A DNA stretch of 64,000 bases from Staphylococcus ratti (lineage in GTDB: Bacteria; Bacillota; Bacilli; Staphylococcales; Staphylococcaceae): NCBI RefSeq assembly GCF_020883535.1, contig NZ_CP086654.1, positions 1,674,001 to 1,738,000 on the forward strand, in the 5' to 3' direction. The notes under the pieces are model-generated. The model did not search any database. It worked only from the letters and a program-made list of their open reading frames with translations, and was not told where the DNA came from. The position numbers and the translations under genes are program-made. Below, piece after piece: positions 18,677-25,562 of the stretch (the first letter of the stretch is position 1; each line of letters begins with the position of its first letter).

Positions 18677-19985
18677 TCTCTTTATATACTAATTTTAAAA
18701 TACTAGCTAGATTATATTTCTCATCTGGACATGGTTGTTCTTTTACTCCTTCTCTTTCATTATCAAATCTTTTTTGCGCACAAAATGCCCCTTGACAGTT
18801 TGGAGAAAATATACAGCTCATACAAGTCTTATCTTCTTTGCCGGCATCCAACCATTTAGATAATTTACCTACATAAATTTCATAATTATCTCTAAATATT
18901 TGGCCAACGATATTTCTTTCTTCAGTATCTAATTCAATATTACACCTCATTAACTTACCATCTGACCCTATCATCCAATAATTAGGATTAGATGCGTTGC
19001 AGACAATACCGCCAGGTTGTATGTAAAATTTCAATTTTTTATTAAATAGTCTGTAATTACTCGCACGTTCTAAACCTTCAAACTTATTATGATTAATAAT
19101 ACACTCCTCATAATTCCCTTCGTTATACCCGTTATATTCAAAAATTGGTCTTAAATCTACATTTTTAAAACGGTGATCATCAGCAAATTCATTGTTATAA
19201 TATAATAAGAATGAATCTAATTTCTCTAATGCTGAACTACTATAGTTCTGCCTTAATTGTAGTTCAAATTCTATGTCAGAATTTTTCATATTCTTCAAAT
19301 TCTTAACAATAATATCAAATGTAGAACCTCCATTTTTTAACACCCTCGTTTTATCATGTTCCTCTTTTATTCCATCTAATGTTACAGTGTAATTTAAAAC
19401 TTTGTATTCACATAATTTAGCAAATACTTTACTATTTAGTAGGTACCCATTTGTTGTTATGCTTGAGGAATACTCAATTTTATTTTTATGGCAATATTCC
19501 ATTAATTCTTCTGATAGTTTTTCGATCACATTTAATGAATATAATGGCTCTCCACCATACCAATTTATATGTAAATGCCTATAGCCAAATTTTTCTAATG
19601 TTTTTTTAATAAAGTTAATTGTACCTGATTGTATATCTTGATTCATTGCCCCTCGTTTAAAGTGTTCAAAACAGTATACGCATCTAAAATTACAATCTTC
19701 TGTTGGAAGTATGGATATGAATAAGGTGTCTGTTGCTTCTCTTTTAGCAACTAGTTCTGAGAATACGTTTCTCATGTCTTCTTGTTCATCTAATATAAAA
19801 CCTTCTTCATAAAGACAATTTATCAAATCACTTTTATGACCTATTTTTTGTAAAGACTTTAACTTTAAGTATTCTTGCATATCCTCTTGTTCAATAAGCC
19901 CTATCAATGTTCCATCTTTAGAATTATAAATAATTAATTCACCTAAATCGTTAAATACATCGACATTATATTTTGAAATATACAT
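18663..19985 (-). CDS. Radical SAM/SPASM peptide maturase
   Basis: 440 residues from the ATG at 19985 (AAGGGGG 6 nt upstream; the frame runs 13 codons further through a terminator hairpin). Residues 1-80 resemble a leader-binding winged helix. The radical SAM core has CNFRCVYC (Cys98, 102, 105), GGEP (144-147) and TTNGYLL. The SPASM region has Cys329, 348, 388, 391, 397, 402 and 419 (CMSCIFSPNCQGAFC), enough for two auxiliary Fe-S clusters. Such enzymes install thioether or C-C links or epimerise residues in short peptides. With two Cys and no aromatic residue in the precursor, thioether formation seems likelier than a cyclophane (inference). Confidence 0.9.
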   Translation of the reverse strand: MYISKYNVDVFNDLGELIIYNSKDGTLIGLIEQEDMQEYLKLKSLQKIGHKSDLINCLYEEGFILDEQEDMRNVFSELVAKREATDTLFISILPTEDCNFRCVYCFEHFKRGAMNQDIQSGTINFIKKTLEKFGYRHLHINWYGGEPLYSLNVIEKLSEELMEYCHKNKIEYSSSITTNGYLLNSKVFAKLCEYKVLNYTVTLDGIKEEHDKTRVLKNGGSTFDIIVKNLKNMKNSDIEFELQLRQNYSSSALEKLDSFLLYYNNEFADDHRFKNVDLRPIFEYNGYNEGNYEECIINHNKFEGLERASNYRLFNKKLKFYIQPGGIVCNASNPNYWMIGSDGKLMRCNIELDTEERNIVGQIFRDNYEIYVGKLSKWLDAGKEDKTCMSCIFSPNCQGAFCAQKRFDNEREGVKEQPCPDEKYNLASILKLVYKEIDYN

Positions 19986-20001
19986 ATTTTTCCCCCTTAA
20001 C

Positions 20002-20027
20002 AAAAAAGGAATGTATAAATACATTCC
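20002..20027 (-). terminator. Attenuator between precursor and maturase genes
   Basis: Perfect hairpin (20008-20027, arms GGAATGTAT / ATACATTCC) followed on the minus strand by six T. It sits 11 bp after the precursor stop and before the maturase ribosome site, so most transcripts would end here, giving excess precursor over enzyme, as is common in RiPP operons. Confidence 0.8.
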
Positions 20028-20038
20028 TTTAGAAAATA

Positions 20039-20134
20039 TTACCCATTACCCTTGCATACATTAACGTTTCCACAAGCTGCGAGCAGTTCCTTAATTTTCT
20101 CATCGTTCTTAACGATAACTTTTTTGATTTTCAT
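20039..20134 (-). CDS. RiPP precursor peptide, 31 aa, two Cys
   Basis: Small frame with a strong ribosome site (AGGGGAG, 6-7 nt before ATG). Residues 1-18 form a Lys/Val/Ile-rich leader-like helix (MKIKKVIVKNDEKIKELL); the C-terminal 13 residues AACGNVNVCKGNG hold the only two cysteines (21 and 27) in a Gly/Asn-rich core with no aromatic, Ser or Thr. These Cys are the only possible azoline sites for YcaO and the only thiol donors for a sactipeptide-type reaction. First gene of the operon, with its own promoter and terminator. Leader/core border is unknown. Too short for routine gene finders. Confidence 0.82.
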   Translation of the reverse strand: MKIKKVIVKNDEKIKELLAACGNVNVCKGNG

Positions 20135-20182
20135 GTTTATCTCCCCTTTTACAAAATTATGTGATTTTTCAATAACAATGTC

Positions 20183-20211
20183 ATTTTACAATACAATTAA
20201 AGAATAATCAA
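20183..20211 (-). promoter_or_regulatory. Predicted sigma-A promoter of the RiPP operon
   Basis: On the minus strand TTGATT (-35), 17-bp spacer and TAAAAT (-10), about 50 bp before the precursor ATG. Good match to consensus and correct spacing. No regulator gene lies in the cargo. Confidence 0.65.
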
Positions 20212-20271
20212 ACTTTTTTGATTTTTCTTTATTTTCCGTTAATTTATCGGTGTATACAATAAACATGCAGT

Positions 20272-20491
20272 GTGTCAAGTAAAAAGTATAAATCTAATAT
20301 TAAAGATTTGGAAATTGATTCATTAGATATTCTTAACAAAACTGACATCAAGCAATATAACTTAAATTCAGATCTTGATATTGGTGTTAAGAAAACAAAA
20401 TATGGAGTTATCCTTTAGGATACACCTGAAATACTACATGAAGGAGATTCTATTGATGTTTACGCAATGGTATCTGTGCTTTGGGATGTAG
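20272..20491 (+). pseudogene. Phage tail protein fragment (S74-type chaperone domain)
   Basis: A 220-bp plus-strand stretch reads SSKKYKSNIKDLEIDSLDIL, then NLNSDLDIGVKKTKYGVIL, a TAG, and DSIDVYAMVSVLW, matching the intramolecular-chaperone (peptidase S74) C-terminus of staphylococcal phage minor structural proteins. It has an in-frame stop, lacks its 5' end, and is cut by IS copy 2 at 20492. It shows that the IS copy jumped into or recombined with prophage DNA. Confidence 0.7.
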
Positions 20492-20564
20492 TGAATCGTC
20501 TACACTTAGTTGGACAAATTCTATGAGAATAGATATTGTTAAATTAAGAAAGTAGGCGATTTTT

Positions 20565-20845
20565 ATGAAAAGAGAGAGAAGAACTTTCAGTCCTGAATTT
20601 AAATTACAAATGTAAAGCTTTATGAAAACGGTAAACCTAGAAATGAAATTGCTCGTGAATATGATTTAACACCTTCGACGTTAGGGAAATGGATTAAGCA
20701 ACATCAAAATACTGGTTCATTTAACCATCAAGATAGCTTAACTAATGAAGAAAAAGAACTAAGAAAATTACGTAAAGAAAATCAACAATTGAAAATGGAA
20801 AATGATATTTTAAAGCAAGCAGCGCTGATCATGGGACGAAAATAG
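20565..20845 (+). pseudogene. IS3 orfA, frameshifted (copy 2)
   Basis: Same as the copy 1 orfA, including the missing G that makes ATG-TAA (stop at 20613-20615). Because both copies share the lesion, it predates the duplication. Confidence 0.85.
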
Positions 20846-20886
20846 ATGTCATTCGAAAGAATGCCAATAAATATTCAGTATCAGCA

Positions 20887-21708
20887 ATGTGCAAAGTCCT
20901 GCAAATCTCTAGAAGTAGTTACTATTACGAAATTAACAAATCACCCAACGTTGAAAAAGATGATCGAGATAAGGAAATTAGCGATAAAATTATCGAGATT
21001 TTCAATTCTAATCGCAAATGTTTTGGAACAAGAAGGATTAAAAATGAACTTATCAAAAATGGTTTAAATGTTTCAAGACGACGTATAGGACGTATTATGA
21101 AAGCAAATAAATTAGTATCTTCTTATACGACATCGAAGTATAAATCATTTCCTTCTCGCTCAAGTGAACGCGAAATCAATAATGAATTAAATCGAAGTTT
21201 CAATAGAAAAGAACCATTGGAAGTTCTTGTCAGTGATTTGACATATGTAAAAGTGGCTGGAAAATGGCATTACATATGTTTATTTATTGATCTTTTTAAC
21301 CGTGAGATTGTTGGGCATAGCGCAGGATCAAAGAAAGACAGCGCGCTTGTATCCAAGGCACTTAGTAGCATTAGACACGATTTAAGAGACGTACAAATGT
21401 TTCACACTGACAGAGGAAAAGAGTTTGATAATCATATGATTGATGATGTACTAGATACCTTTGGTATCAAAAGATCTTTAAGCATGAAAGGATGTCCATA
21501 TGACAACGCAGTAGCTGAAAGTACATTTAAAGCGTTAAAAACTGAATTCATTAAACAGTATGATTTTAAATCTCTTAATCACTTAAAACTCGAATTGTTT
21601 GATTATGTTAATTGGTATAACAACATTCGACCTCATAGTGTATTAAATTATCTGACGCCGAAAGCGTACAAAGATAGTTTCTATAAAAACTGTCTAGAAA
21701 TCTGTTGA
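20887..21708 (+). CDS. IS3-family transposase OrfB (copy 2)
   Basis: Protein identical to copy 1 OrfB (273 residues from the first ATG) with the DDE triad Asp117, Asp175, Glu211 intact. Confidence 0.92.
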   Translation: MCKVLQISRSSYYYEINKSPNVEKDDRDKEISDKIIEIFNSNRKCFGTRRIKNELIKNGLNVSRRRIGRIMKANKLVSSYTTSKYKSFPSRSSEREINNELNRSFNRKEPLEVLVSDLTYVKVAGKWHYICLFIDLFNREIVGHSAGSKKDSALVSKALSSIRHDLRDVQMFHTDRGKEFDNHMIDDVLDTFGIKRSLSMKGCPYDNAVAESTFKALKTEFIKQYDFKSLNHLKLELFDYVNWYNNIRPHSVLNYLTPKAYKDSFYKNCLEIC

Positions 21709-21860
21709 CATACCATTTTTATTTTGAATATAGAAGTGCTACAGCCACTGAAACAGATTTGTATTTTCTTAAACGCTTAAACACTTTTATGCCTCCCTTA
21801 CACCATTCATGATTTATATTTATGATCTATTCATAGTAATTTTTTAATTATACCCATTCC

Positions 21861-21891
21861 AAGGGGATTTTTTAACAAATCTCCCCTTTTT
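21861..21891 (+). terminator. Rho-independent terminator
   Basis: AAGGGGATTT / AAATCTCCCCTT stem followed by a T-run, with no intact gene upstream; probably belonged to the gene cut off by the IS-bounded segment. Confidence 0.65.
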
Positions 21892-21976
21892 CTTGCAAGT
21901 TACTTTAAATTATGGATGTTGGATGGTGTTCTTATCGATAAATGTGCATGTTATTTAATTTTATAATTCAAAAACA

Positions 21977-22020
21977 CGCTTTTATTTCTGAGTGTAATAC
22001 ACATTAAGAAATAAAAGCGC
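21977..22020. repeat. Strong inverted repeat
   Basis: 13-bp arms CGCTTTTATTTCT / AGAAATAAAAGCG with a 17-nt loop. Could be a bidirectional terminator, though T-runs are poor. Confidence 0.5.
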
Positions 22021-22300
22021 ATCTTTCTAATATTTTATAAAATCAGACGTATTTAAATCTATTATAGGATAATTTACTAAGCTTGTTAAATCGCTACATT
22101 AAGGAAAGTGATTCTTTCCTCATAGTCAACAATTTTCAATTAAAATCTGCATAAATGAAACATAAAAAGATAGCTTATTTTATAAATAAGGGCTAGTCTA
22201 GATATTTTAGCTGGCAATTAATAATGCTAAATTTGAGAAAATGAAAAGAGAAATAAAGATAGGTGGAAAAATAAGATGTCATTTAGTATTGGAAATTAAT

Positions 22301-22939
22301 CTATACTTCTGGGAGATTTGGAAATGGTTTGGATGGATCGGGAGCTCTAGTATAATCCTCACGTTGCTTTTCTAAAATGGCATATCTTGATAGTGTTTCG
22401 TAGATGTTGAAATTATCTTTATTATAATCTATAGGCTTGTCTGGGTTGGAAGTAAGTGCTTTTGCTTTGCGGTCTAAATGATAGGAAAAAGTAATACAAT
22501 TACGATATTGCGTTGACATAGTATGTTCAGATGCATTGACGATAACCGATTGACGATTCACAAATATGATTTTCACACGTGCGCCTTGTAACTTTTTAAT
22601 TTGTTCAATGAAGTGCATATTTACCCATGCATTTTCAGATGTTCGGTCAGAGTGTGTAGGGAAATAAAAAGATGGAAAAATCGGTGTAATATTAATTGGA
22701 AGTTTACTTTTGAGGTTAGAAATGCGGCGTGTTTGATTTTTTCGTGATTGATACGTTTCACCATAACATTTACAACTATTTTCAATAATTTGTAGTGGTG
22801 TCTCGTGAACAATAAGTGGTGGTTTACTATACCTAAAAATTTCAGTACTTTCGTTCATACCGTTAGGCCCATTAGTTGGACGAAGAAACATGTCTCCTTT
22901 CATAATAATATAATTTTTACTTACTGGATATTCATTCAT
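22301..22939 (-). CDS. comK: ComK competence transcription factor
   Basis: 212 residues. The central PLQIIENSCKCYGETYQSRK and FPSFYFPTHSDRTSENAWVN stretches match the minor-groove DNA-binding core of B. subtilis ComK. In staphylococci ComK homologues, with SigH, drive DNA-uptake genes. Somewhat longer at the C-terminus than the Bacillus protein, as in other staphylococci. Monocistronic. This window also encodes CoiA (uptake/processing) and the adaptors MecA and YjbH. First conserved core gene to the right of the accessory region. Confidence 0.9.
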   Translation of the reverse strand: MNEYPVSKNYIIMKGDMFLRPTNGPNGMNESTEIFRYSKPPLIVHETPLQIIENSCKCYGETYQSRKNQTRRISNLKSKLPINITPIFPSFYFPTHSDRTSENAWVNMHFIEQIKKLQGARVKIIFVNRQSVIVNASEHTMSTQYRNCITFSYHLDRKAKALTSNPDKPIDYNKDNFNIYETLSRYAILEKQREDYTRAPDPSKPFPNLPEV

Positions 22940-23160
22940 AAAATACCCCCTTTATTTAATATTTTTCTCTCTATACTATTAATTATATTCATAAGACATT
23001 ATATGTCAATACATTTTTGATATTTATTTTTATTTAATATTGGTAGTCTGATACTTTCAATCGAAAACGTTTTAAAAATTCAGAAAATTCATTGCATTTA
23101 TGTCTTTCATTAGTTATACTGTTAACTAACTATTTTAACAACATAAAAGGAGTGATTTTT

Positions 23161-23388
23161 ATGAACCAGCCAATCGAAACACAACTTTATGATACTACGA
23201 ATGCAATGCACATGGTCAATCAACTAGGTGTAGAAATGATTATTGAAGATGCACTTAAAAATCATCGTAAACAACAGCTCAAACGCTTAATTGATGAAGC
23301 TTTGTTAAACAAAAATGAAGCCAACTTCAAGATGTATACAACAGCTTATTTACAATTGGAGGGCCCAGAAGTTGAAACCATTAGATAG
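23161..23388 (+). CDS. IDEAL-domain protein
   Basis: 75 residues from the ATG at 23161 (AAGGAGTGA 5-6 nt upstream; the longer frame upstream is unsupported). Contains the eponymous sequence RLIDEALLNKNEANF (about residues 41-55), a short motif found in small Firmicutes proteins and at the ends of adaptors. Function of the stand-alone form is not established. Divergent from comK and followed by its own terminator. Confidence 0.85.
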   Translation: MNQPIETQLYDTTNAMHMVNQLGVEMIIEDALKNHRKQQLKRLIDEALLNKNEANFKMYTTAYLQLEGPEVETIR

Positions 23389-23408
23389 TTCTACCTCCAC
23401 ATATTAAA

Positions 23409-23455
23409 ACAGGACGACACATTGCACCTTTACAATATATCGTCCTGTTATTTTT
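23409..23455. terminator. Terminator between IDEAL gene and lplA
   Basis: AACAGGACGA / TCGTCCTGTT stem with T-run on the plus side; reaches the lplA stop codon, so it can serve both convergent genes. Confidence 0.8.
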
Positions 23456-24446
23456 ATGCCATTAAATTGATAATATCTTCTTTTGCTATATCTCCAAAAT
23501 AATAGTAAAAGTCAAAACCTTCTAATGCTTCATAAATCGCCTGCTTTTGATGTAATACCCCTTCTAATGCATACTCTAAATCTGTGACGTTCCCTTCTCC
23601 AAAAAAATCACCGAAAATTTTTGCATGTTCAATGCGTCCTTTTTTGACATCGAGTTTGATTTGAATAAATCCTTTTTCAAATTTTTGCTCTCTTCCAAAA
23701 TTGTATTTTGGATTTTTACCATAATTCCAATCCCACGTACGATATTTTTCAATACTTAATTGCTCAATATTGTGCCAATCTTCCTCAGTCAATACGTATT
23801 CTTCTACATCTTCCTCTCCGAAAAGATGCTTTAAAATAATTTTTTTAAAGTCTTCAATCGCTAAAGGTTCGTCTAAAAAATCTTGAATGTTCGCCACTCG
23901 TTTACGTACAGATTTGACCCCTTTAGATTGAATTTTAGCAGGGTTCACACGCAATGCATTTTGTACTTCATCAAGATCACTATTTAACATTAATGTTCCA
24001 TGACTGAACATACGGTCTTTCACTTTGACCATCGCATTCCCAGAAATTTTTGCTAGTCCAACTTGAATATCATTTCGTCCTGTTAACGATGCTTTGACAC
24101 CCATCTGATTTAAAGCATCTACAATAGGCTGCGTGAATTTTTTGAAATTGTGAAAGCTTTGACCATCATCTTTCGTAATAAAGCTAAAATTTAAATTTCC
24201 AAAATCATGATAGACCGCGCCACCACCAGAAATACGGCGTACTACGTCAATTTGATTTGCCTCTATATAAGGTTGATGCACTTCTTCTATCGTATTTTGG
24301 TTTTTCCCTACGATAATAGAAGGTCTATTAATGTAAAATAAAAAATAACTCTCCTCTTCGTCCATAGGAACTGTGTTTAAAACATACTCTTCCATCGCTA
24401 AATTCATCGTAGGATCGGTCATATTTCGATTGCTAATAAATTTCAT
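23454..24446 (-). CDS. lplA: Lipoate-protein ligase A
   Basis: 330 residues. Ligates free lipoate, through lipoyl-AMP, to E2 and GcvH proteins. BPL/LplA catalytic domain with RRISGGGAVYHDFGNLNFSF (about 70-89) and the lipoate-loop Lys in LAKISGNAMV; C-terminal accessory domain to residue 330. Length matches S. aureus LplA1. Single gene with AGGAGG before the ATG. Confidence 0.93.
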   Translation of the reverse strand: MKFISNRNMTDPTMNLAMEEYVLNTVPMDEEESYFLFYINRPSIIVGKNQNTIEEVHQPYIEANQIDVVRRISGGGAVYHDFGNLNFSFITKDDGQSFHNFKKFTQPIVDALNQMGVKASLTGRNDIQVGLAKISGNAMVKVKDRMFSHGTLMLNSDLDEVQNALRVNPAKIQSKGVKSVRKRVANIQDFLDEPLAIEDFKKIILKHLFGEEDVEEYVLTEEDWHNIEQLSIEKYRTWDWNYGKNPKYNFGREQKFEKGFIQIKLDVKKGRIEHAKIFGDFFGEGNVTDLEYALEGVLHQKQAIYEALEGFDFYYYFGDIAKEDIINLMA

Positions 24447-24620
24447 CGTCTTTACCTCCTTTAATACACTTTATTAAATTAAATATCGCACGATGCAAGG
24501 GGAATATGCTACTGTTTAGACTTATAGATGACAAAAAGATTAAAATTAACGTAAATTGTTTATTTAAATTGTAAATTTTAGTACAATATATGCTAGTTAA
24601 ATTTCTAAGGGGGCTTAAGC

Positions 24621-24806
24621 ATGACGATTGCAGAAGTTGGAGATATCGTAGAATTTTATGATGGCATTAGAGGAAAAGTTGAAAAAATCAACGATAATTC
24701 TGTTATTGTAGACCTTACAATAATGGACAATTTTGCTTCACTTGATTTACCAGAAAAAACAGTCATTAATCATAAAAGATATAAGATTGTTGAACAAGAA
24801 GGATAA
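24621..24806 (+). CDS. DUF2187 (YkvS-like) small protein
   Basis: 61 residues forming a KOW-like small beta fold: EVGDIVEFYDGIRGKVEKIN, NSVIVDLT, then a C-terminal RYKIV strand. Family conserved in Firmicutes, function unknown. GGGGG site before the ATG. Three bases separate it from the next membrane protein gene, so they form an operon. Confidence 0.85.
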   Translation: MTIAEVGDIVEFYDGIRGKVEKINDNSVIVDLTIMDNFASLDLPEKTVINHKRYKIVEQEG

Positions 24807-24809
24807 CTT

Positions 24810-25415
24810 ATGATGAAAAAAATGAACAAACCGCTACTTTGGTTTATTTTAAGTTTTATTTGTTTCCACATTATACTCTTCATCATGTGGGGCGAATATA
24901 ACGTTTATTGGCAATTATATACTGGCATTATGCTCATTGCAGGTATTAGTTACGTATTTTATCAACGCGATATCGCATCTAAACGATTGCTTACCTCTAT
25001 TGCTATCGGTTTGGCAACAGGGTTAGCGTTGATATTAGTTCAAGTCATTTTTGCTTTTATCACCTCAGATTTAACTTATACATCACTTATTAAGCAACTG
25101 TCTCGAACAGGCGTTTATTTCAAATGGCAAATGTTAATCACATTGTTGTGTGTGATGCCATGTCATGAATTGTATATGCGTACCATTTTACAAAAAGAAC
25201 TCACACAATTATTTCAACGACCATGGATTGGAATTGTTGTAAGCGCTGGTTTATCTAGTTCCTTCTTCTTATACTTGGATCGTTGGTGGGTTGTGCTTTT
25301 CATCTTTGTATGTCAATTAATTTTAGGACTAAGTTATGCCTATACACGCCGAATTGTAACGACAACAGTAGCACAGATTGTAGCGGTGGTCCTTTTACTC
25401 ATATTCCACGGGTAA
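24810..25415 (+). CDS. CPBP-like integral membrane protein
   Basis: 201 residues with about six membrane helices. The segment CHELYMRTILQKEL (about residues 116-129) sits where CPBP intramembrane proteases have EExxxR, but the first Glu is His here (HELYMR) and the downstream His motifs are not obvious. May therefore be a divergent CPBP/Abi relative with altered or no protease activity. Co-transcribed with the DUF2187 gene. Confidence 0.7.
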   Translation: MMKKMNKPLLWFILSFICFHIILFIMWGEYNVYWQLYTGIMLIAGISYVFYQRDIASKRLLTSIAIGLATGLALILVQVIFAFITSDLTYTSLIKQLSRTGVYFKWQMLITLLCVMPCHELYMRTILQKELTQLFQRPWIGIVVSAGLSSSFFLYLDRWWVVLFIFVCQLILGLSYAYTRRIVTTTVAQIVAVVLLLIFHG

Positions 25416-25494
25416 AAGATATGAGGAGAAGCAAATTTGTTTTTTTACACTACAAATGACGCCTATCTTCCAAACTCAAATCATTTGAGATGAA

Positions 25495-25538
25495 AGAGTG
25501 AGAGAAATCTTGTCGATTTTTCTCACTCTCTATTTTTT
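25495..25538. terminator. Terminator
   Basis: AGAGTGAGAGAAATC / GATTTTTCTCACTCT stem and a T-run, between the convergent CPBP-like and nucleotidase genes. Confidence 0.8.
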
Positions 25539-25562
25539 ATATTTGTAGACAACCTTTTCGCT

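Larger units (their letters stand above)
14521..20134 (-). other. RiPP biosynthetic operon (radical SAM plus YcaO/SagB)
   Basis: Seven co-directional genes: precursor (20039), radical SAM/SPASM (18663), unknown (17969), RRE/E1-like candidate (17411), YcaO (16357), MFS exporter (15176), SagB dehydrogenase (14521). From the maturase on, gaps are short or genes overlap. One promoter precedes the precursor and one hairpin terminator follows it. No leader peptidase, immunity protein or regulator was recognised. Product inferred: a small modified peptide with thiazole/thiazoline and/or a radical SAM-installed crosslink. Confidence 0.75.
12505..21715. mobile_element. Composite-transposon-like structure (two IS3 copies with RiPP cargo)
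   Basis: Two directly repeated 1224-bp IS3-family copies (12505-13728 and 20492-21715) bound a 6.76-kb AT-rich segment with a RiPP gene cluster and a phage-tail gene fragment. Neither IS copy is flanked by its own target duplication (ttt/cct for the first, tag/ttt for the second), but the two outer edges share TTT. That is what movement of the whole unit with a 3-bp duplication would leave, although TTT in AT-rich DNA is weak evidence. Confidence 0.6.
20492..21715 (+). mobile_element. IS3-family (IS150-like) element, copy 2
   Basis: 1224 bp, same orientation as copy 1 and identical as far as read except for T instead of C at 21693. Same ends (TGAATCG ... CATACCA). Left flank is the phage-tail fragment, right flank TTTTTATT. 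Confidence 0.9.
21716..22300. other. Intergenic region right of the IS-bounded segment
   Basis: No convincing gene. A plus-strand run of about 31 codons directly after the IS (ending at about 21812) may be the stump of an interrupted gene. Contains a terminator (21861-21891) and a strong hairpin (21977-22020). Confidence 0.45.

Noticed and set aside
20039-20134. Precursor as an AgrD-like or lantibiotic peptide
   Set aside because: No AgrB, no LanB/C/M, and the core has no Ser/Thr.
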